A DNA stretch of 64,000 bases. Source: an uncultured Methanobrevibacter sp. (lineage in GTDB: Archaea > Methanobacteriota > Methanobacteria > Methanobacteriales > Methanobacteriaceae). This document shows positions 53,955 to 63,100 of this stretch, one piece after another. Positions within the stretch are counted from its first letter, which is position 1; every line of letters begins with the position of its first letter. The notes beneath the pieces were generated by a model. That model was not told the DNA's origin. It made no database searches and saw only the letters and a list, made by a program, of their open reading frames with translations. The stretch is taken from the NCBI RefSeq assembly GCF_902770715.1, contig NZ_CACXTS010000007.1, forward strand, positions 1-64,000, written 5' to 3'. A program made the translations under genes and the position numbers.

Positions 53955-53968
53955 AAAATAATTAAAGT

Positions 53969-54973
53969 TTAACCTTTTCTACGCATATATATTCCAACAG
54001 CTGCCAGAATCACAAAACCAACCACCAATATGAATATTGGATTTCCAACCGTTTTTACGATTGCATCCTGGATTGTTGCATTTTGCGGTGTTTCATTTGT
54101 TTTATTAATGATTTTGGTGTTTTTGGTATTGATTATGGTTGTGTTGTTTTCATTAATGGTTACCGTTTTTGTTTTGTTTATGATTGTTTTATTGGTTTCA
54201 TTTATGATAGTTTCTTGGTTTTGTTTTTCATTTCCTGATGTGCCATTAGCTTTTTTATCAGTTTTGTTGTCTGCTGTGTTTACATTTTTTTCATCGCTTT
54301 TATTATCTGTTGAAGCAATTATTTTTTCATCACTTGCATTATCGGCTGTATCTGCAGCTTTATCATCTTCTGATGAATTTGCCAATGCTTTGTCAGTTGC
54401 ATTGTCCTCTGCTGCAGTGCCTAGTTTGTCTTCATCAGCTATTTCCTTTAAGGATACTGAATATGCCAGGCAATCAGATTTATTTCCATTCACTGATTTT
54501 AAAAGTTCAAATTCAAAAGTGCCTTCTATTGAATCTTCAAGTTCAACGACAGCATTATCGCCAATGTTTTCCTGTGATTTTAAAACCTCAACGATTACTT
54601 TGTTATTGCTGCTTTTATAGGATCCGTCTGCGAAGCTGGCTATAATCTCGCTAAGATCATCTTCACAGCCCTGTTTATATGCTTCAATAATTGCTAATTT
54701 GACATAATTCTGAATTTCATCGCCGCCTGTTTGCTGGCTTTCAAAGCCGTCATCAGCAGTTATCTGGTTCATTGATGAATCAAGACAAAATCCTGTAAAT
54801 CCATCACTGAATTCAATTTCATTTCCTGCAATTGATATTGGCATGATATAATTTGCCATATCCACACTTTCATTGTCTGAAGTTTCATTTGTGCTATTGT
54901 CCGCTGATACAAGACTTAAACAGCTAACACAAAACAATAAAACAATTAAAGTTAGAATTATCTTTTTGTTCAT
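53969..54973 (-). CDS. Secreted, C-terminally anchored protein with GNPI motif
   Basis: 334 residues. Signal peptide at 1-24 (IILTLIVLLFCVSCLSLVSA). A compact domain, about 35-185, contains FSDGFTGFCLDSS, then ILxAIIEAYKQGCEDD-like IQNYVKLAIIEAYKQGC and ends at LAYSVSLKEI. A low-complexity Asp/Asn/Thr stalk follows, then the anchor GNPIFILVVGFVILAAVG plus RRKG. FCLD and the later helix vaguely resemble thioester domains, but this is speculative. Many N-glycosylation sequons. AAGGAG precedes the ATG. Confidence 0.7.
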   Translation of the reverse strand: MNKKIILTLIVLLFCVSCLSLVSADNSTNETSDNESVDMANYIMPISIAGNEIEFSDGFTGFCLDSSMNQITADDGFESQQTGGDEIQNYVKLAIIEAYKQGCEDDLSEIIASFADGSYKSSNNKVIVEVLKSQENIGDNAVVELEDSIEGTFEFELLKSVNGNKSDCLAYSVSLKEIADEDKLGTAAEDNATDKALANSSEDDKAADTADNASDEKIIASTDNKSDEKNVNTADNKTDKKANGTSGNEKQNQETIINETNKTIINKTKTVTINENNTTIINTKNTKIINKTNETPQNATIQDAIVKTVGNPIFILVVGFVILAAVGIYMRRKG

Positions 54974-55034
54974 ATTAAAAACTCCTTGAAGTTATTTGAT
55001 AATATTGATAAGGGATTATTTAAAAGTTGTTAAA

Positions 55035-55042
55035 TTATATAT
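55035..55042 (+). promoter_or_regulatory. TATA box of radB
   Basis: TTATATAT centred near 55039 predicts transcription start at about 55065, one base before the ATG, so the message should be leaderless. Confidence 0.55.
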
Positions 55043-55065
55043 CTTATAAAAATCAATATTAATTC

Positions 55066-55770
55066 ATGAAAGTATTAGCTAATTTTGAAGATAATCATAA
55101 AATTCCATCAAATTCTTCCCTTGATGTTATGTTGGGAGGCGGATTTGAGAAGGGAACAATAACCCAAATTTTTGGGCCTCCAAGTTCAGGTAAAAGTAAC
55201 ATAACATTATCGTTAGCGGTCAATGTTGCCAGAAATAATAAGAAAGTTATTTACATGGATACTGAAGGAGGAATATCCATTGATAGAATAAGGCAAATTT
55301 CAGGTCCTGATTTTTCAAATGTAGCTAATAATATAATCGTTTTTGAACCAACTAGTTTTCAGGAGCAAAATGACATGCTCAGGTCAATTGATGTCTGGCT
55401 TAGAAAAAACCATGATGATGTGGACTTGATTGTCGTCGATTCGGCTGTTGCATTGTATAGGGTTGATGACATGAAATCATCTCGATTGAATAAGGAACTG
55501 GGTAAGCAGATGGGCCTTTTATCTAAAATTGCAAGGCAATATGACATTGCAGTAATTTTAACAAATCAAATTTACAGCGCTATTGACATTGATGGAAATA
55601 GTGACATTAAGGCTGTTGGCGGAACTATTTTGCAGTATTGGAGCAAAGTTATTATTCAGCTTGAGCGAGGAGATGAAATCAATCAGAGGATAGCCACTTT
55701 AAAACGTCACAGAAGCATCCCTGAAGGAAAACAGGCTCTGTTTTCAATAACTTCAAGAGGAATTGTTTAG
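55066..55770 (+). CDS. radB: DNA repair and recombination protein RadB
   Basis: 234 residues. RecA-fold ATPase core without the N-terminal helix-hairpin-helix domain of RadA. Walker A GPPSSGKSN near residue 37, VIYMDTEGG, Walker B-like DLIVVDSAVAL and VILTNQIYS. RadB is a RadA paralogue that modulates recombination in euryarchaea. The length fits RadB, not RadA (about 310). Confidence 0.92.
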   Translation: MKVLANFEDNHKIPSNSSLDVMLGGGFEKGTITQIFGPPSSGKSNITLSLAVNVARNNKKVIYMDTEGGISIDRIRQISGPDFSNVANNIIVFEPTSFQEQNDMLRSIDVWLRKNHDDVDLIVVDSAVALYRVDDMKSSRLNKELGKQMGLLSKIARQYDIAVILTNQIYSAIDIDGNSDIKAVGGTILQYWSKVIIQLERGDEINQRIATLKRHRSIPEGKQALFSITSRGIV

Positions 55771-55827
55771 GTACTTTTATTAATAATTAAAAATATATAT
55801 TTATTTTGCAATTGTTTGAGTGATATT

Positions 55828-57000
55828 ATGAGGGAAAAGGATTTTGATATTAAAAACCCAAGGAAAAAGTTTCAAAAAACTGAAAGGGTTCCTCCAAAAG
55901 GTTATGACAATGCAAATGACTTTTTTGAGGATATGTATATGGACGAAGATATGATTTGGATGGGTCAAAACACCAACCATTTACATGACGATACAATAGC
56001 CAATGCAATGATTGAAGCCATTCAAATGAATACATATTGCAGATATCCTGCCCCTGAAGGATTTTCAGAACTTAAACAATTAGTTTTAGACGATTTGGGA
56101 TTAAAAGATTTGGAAGTCCTATTGACTTCCGGTGCAACCGAATCATTATATTTATGTATGCAAGCACTTTTGGAGCCTGAAGATAATGTAATCTTATCCG
56201 ATCCGGGTTATTTCATCATAGGTGACTTTGCTAATAGATTTGCAGGCGAAGTAAGGTATGTTCCTATTTACTATGAAGAAAATGATTATAAATTGACTCC
56301 TGACCTTTTACGTGAAAATATGGATGAGAATACTCGTATGGTAATTTTAATCGATCCATTAAATCCGTTAGGTTCCTCATACACTGAAGATGAATTAAAA
56401 GAGTTTGCAGAAATTGCAAAAGAAAACGATTTATACCTTTTGCATGATGTAACTTACAAGGACTTTGCAAGAGAGCACTTTTTAGTGGAAAACTATGCTC
56501 CGGGCCAAACATTGACCATCTACAGCTTTTCAAAAATATTTGGAATGGCTGGTTTAAGAATTGGCGGAGTAGTATCATCAAAACCAATCATCGACGCTAT
56601 TAAAAATGCAGTTGTCAATGATTTGGGGGTAAACATCATTTCCCAATACGGCGCAATTGCAGGTCTTAAATCAAAACCGGAATGGTTTGAACAGATGAGG
56701 GAAATCTGCTTTGAAAACCAAAGGTTGATTCATGAAATGATTGAACCGATAGAAGGCGTATTCCTGCCGGTTTACCCATCAGATGCAAACATGATGGTGA
56801 TTGACTTGTCCGGTGCAGGAATCAATCCAAAGGAAATGTCAAACTATCTGGTTGAGAAAAAACTGTTCACAAGAGAAGGGGAATACACCTCAGAGGAATT
56901 TGGAGACAGATACTTGCGTATAAGTTTCTCAATTCCAACAGAGCAAATCAAGGTATTCTGTGAGGAGTTCCCAAAAGCTGTTGAAGCTTTAAGAAAATGA
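55828..57000 (+). CDS. PLP-dependent aminotransferase, class I/II
   Basis: About 390 residues. The distinctive N-terminus has WMGQNTNHLHDD. Other motifs: LLTSGATESLYLCMQAL near 95, IDPLNPLGSSYTEDEL, LLHDVTYKDFA and the PLP lysine in SFSKIFGMAGLRIGG near residue 236. Substrate specificity is not evident. Start: GAGTGAT lies just upstream of ATG 55828; the TTG at 55816 is rejected. Its stop overlaps the ferredoxin-domain gene by 4 bases (ATGA). First gene of a compact three-gene operon. Confidence 0.85.
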   Translation: MREKDFDIKNPRKKFQKTERVPPKGYDNANDFFEDMYMDEDMIWMGQNTNHLHDDTIANAMIEAIQMNTYCRYPAPEGFSELKQLVLDDLGLKDLEVLLTSGATESLYLCMQALLEPEDNVILSDPGYFIIGDFANRFAGEVRYVPIYYEENDYKLTPDLLRENMDENTRMVILIDPLNPLGSSYTEDELKEFAEIAKENDLYLLHDVTYKDFAREHFLVENYAPGQTLTIYSFSKIFGMAGLRIGGVVSSKPIIDAIKNAVVNDLGVNIISQYGAIAGLKSKPEWFEQMREICFENQRLIHEMIEPIEGVFLPVYPSDANMMVIDLSGAGINPKEMSNYLVEKKLFTREGEYTSEEFGDRYLRISFSIPTEQIKVFCEEFPKAVEALRK

Positions 57001-57731
57001 TTGATGCTAGTTTTGAGAGGTTTAGATACCACAAACCTCTTCCTAATTTTTATAAGATTGAAAACCCTCAAATTCCTAAAAGGGAAATTTCAGATAACTT
57101 GCTTTTTGAATTAAATGAATTGGCTGAAAAATATAATTTCACAGGAATAAGCTATTCTAAGCTATCTGATGATTTTAAAAAAGATTTTAATATTGACATT
57201 GATAATGTGCTTATTTTCAAGTTTTTGATGGGCGATGATCTAATCAAGATGGAGCCCTGCCCTGAGAAAGGCAAATTGATGGATGACGAATTCCAGGAAT
57301 ATGGGGTTCATGTCTATGAATTTGCAGATTTTTTAAGGAAAAATGGCTTTCGGGCAGATTTGATACATCCTTTGGATGATAATTTGAGCTTGAGAGCTAT
57401 TGCGATGCAATCAAATGACTGTGTAATAACAAGAAGCAACATGTGTCTTTTTAAAGATGGCTTGCATTGCGGCTTTTTCATGATTCACACTTCAATTGAT
57501 AATTTGCCTGTAATAAGTGAAAATGACATGTTGTGGGTGCCGGATTTCTGCTCAACATGTGGCGTTTGCATTGACAGATGTCCTGAAAATGCATTCGATG
57601 AAAATGAAAAACTTCTTAGAAAGGTCTGCACGGCCCATAGGGAAGGTTGTAATGAATGCTTTTTGAAATGCCCATTTTATAGGAGAGGTTATGATAAAGT
57701 TAAAAAAAGATATGAGAGGATGAAAAAATGA
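56997..57731 (+). CDS. 4Fe-4S ferredoxin-domain protein, QueG/reductive dehalogenase-like
   Basis: 244 residues. The last 60 have CSTCGVCIDRCP (Cys-X2-Cys-X2-Cys-X3-Cys-Pro) and CNECFLKCP, which with an additional upstream Cys could form a second cluster. The first 180 residues have RADLIHPLDDNLSLRAIAMQSNDCVITRSNMCLF, resembling the region before the clusters in QueG-like and reductive-dehalogenase-like proteins. The redox substrate is unknown. Overlaps of 4 bases with both the aminotransferase and the DGC gene show strict cotranslation. Confidence 0.72.
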   Translation: MIDASFERFRYHKPLPNFYKIENPQIPKREISDNLLFELNELAEKYNFTGISYSKLSDDFKKDFNIDIDNVLIFKFLMGDDLIKMEPCPEKGKLMDDEFQEYGVHVYEFADFLRKNGFRADLIHPLDDNLSLRAIAMQSNDCVITRSNMCLFKDGLHCGFFMIHTSIDNLPVISENDMLWVPDFCSTCGVCIDRCPENAFDENEKLLRKVCTAHREGCNECFLKCPFYRRGYDKVKKRYERMKK

Positions 57732-58105
57732 GTGATAAAATAGCTTTGGTTTCATGCAGTGGTTTAAGCCCGTTAGGTTTAGTTGTAAGAGCTGCAAGTG
57801 TAGAATTGGCCTTGGAAAATGACAACATCGTTGCAGCATGCATAACTGAATATTCAGCGCAGCCAAACAATTGTTCCCCTATTCTGGATGATGCTAAAAT
57901 TGTTACAATAACTGGTTGCGGCGATGATTGCGCTTCTGTTATCTTAAAAGATAAGGATGTTGAACCAATTAAAAATATTTCAGCTGATGCTGTCGTTAAA
58001 ACTTATGACTTGAATCCGTTGGATGCTGTTCGTTTAGATGATGACGGTGAAGAAGCTGTCTGTGTATTAAAAAAATATATTTTAAAAGAATTAGAAAAAA
58101 TTTAA
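57728..58105 (+). CDS. DGC-domain zinc-binding-like protein
   Basis: 125 residues. SCSGLSPLGLVVRAAS near the N-terminus, EYSAQPNNCSPIL, then ITGCGDDCASVIL, resembling the DGC domain of putative zinc-binding proteins (Cys pairs with an Asp-Gly/Asp-Cys motif). It may handle metal or sulfur for the partner enzymes. It overlaps the ferredoxin-domain gene by 4 bases (ATGA). It converges with RLI across 16 bases. Confidence 0.72.
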   Translation: MSDKIALVSCSGLSPLGLVVRAASVELALENDNIVAACITEYSAQPNNCSPILDDAKIVTITGCGDDCASVILKDKDVEPIKNISADAVVKTYDLNPLDAVRLDDDGEEAVCVLKKYILKELEKI

Positions 58106-58121
58106 AAAAATAAGGGAATAT

Positions 58122-59900
58122 TTAATCAGATAAGTAATAATATTCTCCTTTTTCTTTTTGTTCACGATCTTTATAACTGTCAAGCTTGTTGACCCTTGGC
58201 CTTTTGGTTTCCTTATCCCTTCTGAATGTAATGTTAAGGTTTCCTAAGAATTCGTTCATTGCATTTCTAAGGTCGGTAGGCTTTGAGGCATGACCGTTCA
58301 GACCTGGAGTTCCGTTGAACACCATTGCCCTGTCTGAGATGTAATCGATGAATACGATATCGTGGTCAACGATAAGTGAAGCGGCATTCCTGCTTTCAAT
58401 CAATTTGCGAATTACACGTGCTGCTATCAGCCTTTGCTCAACATCCAAAAATGCGGTTGGTTCGTCAAACAGATATATTTCTGCATCTTTTGATAGTGTT
58501 GCGGCAATTGCCAATCTCTGAAGTTCCCCTCCACTCAGGCCTTTAACGGGTTTGTCAAGCATTTCATTCAGTGAGAAAGGATTCATTATTTCGCTTTCGA
58601 AGATTTTGCTTCCGTAACTTGGTGCATTCATGTATAAGAAGTCGCTGACGCTGCCTTCAAAGTTTGAAACAATATACTGTGGCTTGTATGCGATAGTTAC
58701 CTCTTCATCGACTTCACCGGTAGTTGGCTCCTCGACGCCTGCAAGCATTTTTGCAAAGGTGGTTTTACCGATACCGTTTGAACCGAATGCGGTCACGATT
58801 TCATCATAAAAGATTTCACCTGCGTCGGCGCTTAATTCAAATCCGTCATAATCCTTGCTTAAATCGGAATAGCTTGCAATGGCATCCCCTTCATCTTCGG
58901 GTGTTGGCGGTCTGATTGTAAATTCAATAGGATTTCTTCTGATTCTTACATTTTCTTCAGCTAAAAATCCGTTGATGTATGCGTTAATTCCTAAACGGAC
59001 TCCTTTTCTTCCGGACACTACACCGTATCCTCCAGGCTGCCCATATAGGATATGGATATTGTCTGATAGGGCATCTAATGTTGCAAGGTCGTGCTCAATA
59101 ACAAGTACACTTTTGCCTTCTTCGGCCAGAGACCGGATTACCTTCACGGCATTCAGCCTTTGGGATACATCGAGCCAGGATGTAGGTTCGTCGAAGTAAT
59201 AGAAATCTCCTTCTCTTAAAACGGTTGCGGCTATTGCAACTCTCTGAAGTTCCCCACCACTCAGGTTTTCCATTTTCCTGTCTAAAACATTTTCAAGTTG
59301 CAGTTCGGTTGTCACATACTCAAGCTTGTCTCTTTCATTCACATTGGAAAGCAAATCCCTGACTTTTCCTTTAACGACTTTCGGAAGCTTGTCAACCATC
59401 TGTGGCTTTAGGATTGTTTTAATATTTCCTTGGGATAAATCCTTGAAGTATTTCTGAAGGGATGATCCTTTGTAATATTCGATTACGGCATCCCAGTTTT
59501 CAGGCTTGTTTTCATAGTCTCCAAAGTTTGGAATCAGGCTGCCTGATAGGATATTCATGATTGTGGATTTACCGATACCGTTTGGTCCAAGAAGACCTAA
59601 AACGGTCCCTTCCTCCAGGCTTGGAAGTCCGAACAGTTCGAATTGGTTTTGTCCAAATCTATGAATCGGTTCGCCTGCTGCTTCTGGCAGGTTAATAATT
59701 GTAATAGCATTAAAAGGGCATCTATTTGTACAAATACCGCACCCTTCACATAATTCTTCTGATATCAACGGTTTTTTAGTATCTTCATCAATTACAATGG
59801 TGTCTTCGTCCATTCTAACGCCCGGGCAGTAATTGATACAAAGATAATCGCATTTTTTAGGTTGACATCTGTCTTTGTCTAAAATTGAAATACGGCTCAT
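58122..59900 (-). CDS. Ribosome recycling ATPase RLI/ABCE1
   Basis: 592 residues. The N-terminal ferredoxin-like domain (Cys at residues 12, 17, 21, 25 and the [12 protein letters not shown] set at 51-61) binds two 4Fe-4S clusters. Two ABC domains follow: Walker [10 protein letters not shown] at 105-113 and GSNGIGKTT near 373, each with an LSGGELQR signature. It splits ribosomes after termination or with pelota during rescue; pelota is in this window. AAGGAG precedes the ATG. Full length. Confidence 0.96.
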   Translation of the reverse strand: MSRISILDKDRCQPKKCDYLCINYCPGVRMDEDTIVIDEDTKKPLISEELCEGCGICTNRCPFNAITIINLPEAAGEPIHRFGQNQFELFGLPSLEEGTVLGLLGPNGIGKSTIMNILSGSLIPNFGDYENKPENWDAVIEYYKGSSLQKYFKDLSQGNIKTILKPQMVDKLPKVVKGKVRDLLSNVNERDKLEYVTTELQLENVLDRKMENLSGGELQRVAIAATVLREGDFYYFDEPTSWLDVSQRLNAVKVIRSLAEEGKSVLVIEHDLATLDALSDNIHILYGQPGGYGVVSGRKGVRLGINAYINGFLAEENVRIRRNPIEFTIRPPTPEDEGDAIASYSDLSKDYDGFELSADAGEIFYDEIVTAFGSNGIGKTTFAKMLAGVEEPTTGEVDEEVTIAYKPQYIVSNFEGSVSDFLYMNAPSYGSKIFESEIMNPFSLNEMLDKPVKGLSGGELQRLAIAATLSKDAEIYLFDEPTAFLDVEQRLIAARVIRKLIESRNAASLIVDHDIVFIDYISDRAMVFNGTPGLNGHASKPTDLRNAMNEFLGNLNITFRRDKETKRPRVNKLDSYKDREQKEKGEYYYLSD

Positions 59901-60124
59901 TATAATCTCCTTAAAATATAATCATTAAAATTTTTGTTTGTACTATCTAATTAAATTATTGCAGTTTTTTCTTATTTTAGTCATGATGAAAAAAGTTTTC
60001 AATTTCATTTTAATTTTTATAATTAATATTTAAATATTATTATAATGTAATATTTATATTGTATAAAGTTAACTTGTTAAATTTTAATTCTAACTTTATA
60101 AATCAATTATTTTTGAGTGGTCAA

Positions 60125-63100
60125 ATGAAGATAAATAAAAATATTTTTATTTGCGCATTATTGGTGTTAATGCTTTTATGCTGCGTTAATGCTGTTAGTG
60201 CAGAAGAATCACTTAACGAAACACTCGGAGCCGATACTGTCGACGAAGTAGTCGTAGCCGACGCTCCTGTGGAAGAGTTAAGTGCAAGTGGAGACACATA
60301 TGTTGTCGATGCGAATGGAGGTGGAGATTATACAAGTATTTCTGCTGCTGTTAGCGCCGCTAGCGGTGGGGAAACAATCTTCATCAAGAACGGAGAATAT
60401 ACCGAAACTTCAAAAATTGATATCGGTACAAAACAATTAACTTTCACTGGTGAAAGTCAAGATGGTGTAATAATTAAATCAGGCGATAACGATTTATTCT
60501 ATACAACCGGATCTGGAGGCGCTTCATTGGTCATTAGTGGTTTAACCTTTAAGGATATCTCAATGACTGGTGCTAGAACTCCTATTTTCATTGGTGGAAA
60601 CGATAATGTAGAAATTAGTGACTGTACTTTTGACAATTGTGCTTCTAGATATGGTGCATTACGTATATTTACTTCTGGAAGTGTAACAGTAGATAATTGT
60701 AAATTCTTAGGCACAAAATCTTCCACTGGTTCTTATTCCAGTGCAATTGATTTCGGTGGTAGTGGTACTGCCGATTATACTTTGAAAAACAGCATAATTG
60801 ACGGTTCAGAAATATCCACTGCAAGCACTGCATCTTATATTTTCGGTGCAATTTACAATGAGAAAAATACTGGAACTGTATTTTTGGATAATGTAACCAT
60901 TAGCAACTGTAATCTTGCAAGTGCAAATGGATTAATTACCACTAAGGGAAACATGGAAATAAAAAGGTCTAAAATTGTTGACAATTACGTTTACAGGGAT
61001 CTTGCTGTTGCAGGATTGTTCTTTGTAAACGGAGCTAAAACTGTAACTATTGAATCAAGCATTATTGCCGATAATTCAGAACCAAATCAAATTCTCTCAG
61101 CAAACAGTGCAAGTGCAACTTACAATTTAAATTATAACAATATTCAAGGAAATACTTTTAAAAACGCATTTGTTTATTCAGATGGAACTTACACTTTAGA
61201 TGCTAACTGGTGGGGTTCAAATGATAAACCTGCTGATGTTGCTGCAGACACTTGGGTAGTTGAAAACAGTGGAGAATATACATTAAACAATGGTGATGCT
61301 TTAGAAAAAGAGATTCCTGGACTTACTGATGAAGGTGGAGATGAACCTGGACCTGAAATTAACTACATTTATGTTTCACCGGACGGTGACGGTGACGGTT
61401 CAAGCATAGACTCCCCAACAGATCTCGGAACCGCTTTGCAAATCGTACCTGAAGGAGGATTCATTTTCTTATGTAATGGTGATTATTCATTAGAGGATGC
61501 AATGTTCATTCCTAAATCAGTCAGCTTTGTTGGTGAAAGTCGTGATGGTGTAGAACTTATTGTATCTCAAGGTTTTGCTATTGCAAATCCCGAAAATCCT
61601 TTTGATGAAGAGTATACTGTTGATTCTGTTTCATTCTCAAAAATGACTATAGACGGTAGTGCTGCTGATACAGTTATTTTTGCTTCAGCCAATGTTAATG
61701 AATTGAACATAACTGATTGTCTGATTTCAAGTGTGAATAATCATATTGTAAGTGTTGGTGTTAATGTCATGAGCGAACCTATGCAAACAACTGGAACCTT
61801 AAACTTCAAGAGAAATATTTTGCAAGCTACTACTTACAGTACATTATGGATTGCAGGCAATTGGAATGCAAATATCAACAACAATCTATTTTTAATTCCA
61901 AATGAAGATGTTGTGATGGTCGAATCAACAGGCGATGTTAATGTTGACTACAACTACTGGGGATCCAGCAATCCAACCTTATCAGTAGAGCCTGATGTCT
62001 GGATTGAATTCACAGCCAATGCAAACCCTTCTGAAATCTACAGTGACGAATCTTCAGATATAACTGTTGCGGCTGTTTTAAATGATGGCAGTGACGCAAG
62101 TAGCTACCTTCCTGATTATTCAATTCCAGTAACCTTAAGCGCTAAAGGCACATTAAGTCAAAATGAATTTGATTTAAATGAGGGTCCTGCTCAAGCAACA
62201 TACACAAGTGATGTTGCACGTAGTGAAGACATCAAAGCATACGTATTAACTGAAACATTAACAATCCCTATCACAGTCAAAGAAAGATATACTGGAATCA
62301 TTTATGTGGATGTTTCTGGTAGTGACGATAATGAAGGCTCAATCAACGCTCCTGTAGCAACTATTGCTAAAGCTATCGAACTTGCAAACGCAGGTTCTCA
62401 CGAAATCATCATAAATGAAGGAACTTACGTTGGAAACGGATATCACGTGACTGATGACTTGACTGTTACTGGTAACGGCAAAGTCACTCTTGATGCAAAC
62501 AATGAAGGCAGATTATTCTACATGAACTATGGAGACACCGCTAACAAAATCGAATTGCATAATTTAGTGCTTACCAATGCTAACGGCTTCGGAGCTGCTG
62601 TTTACAGTTTAGCTAATGAATTGATTTTAGATAATGTAACTGTAGTTAACAACCAAGCTTCCAATTATCTTATTACAAGCAAAGGTAAATTAACCATTAA
62701 AGATTCTGAAATTTCAAACAGTATGAGTGGAGATGTAATCCAACAGACTGGTAATGGAGACATCTTAATTAATAATACTGTATTTAAAGACAACAGTATT
62801 GTTGATTCCACATCTGTAATGGCTGTAATTAACCTTAACTCAAACAGCGGAAACTTAGTAATTGAAAACTCTAAATTTATCAATAACACTGCAAGACAAG
62901 GTGTTATTAAAGGTAATTATAATTATAACATTGATGTAAAAGGAACAGAATTTATTGATAATACTAACACAGTTTCATATGGTGGAGCAATTTACACATC
63001 TGGCGGTACATTAGACATAAGTGATTGTGTATTTATCAACAACAAAGCTGCAAGATCTGGTGGTGCTATTTATGTAGGTTACCGCACAACTGCTGTAGTC

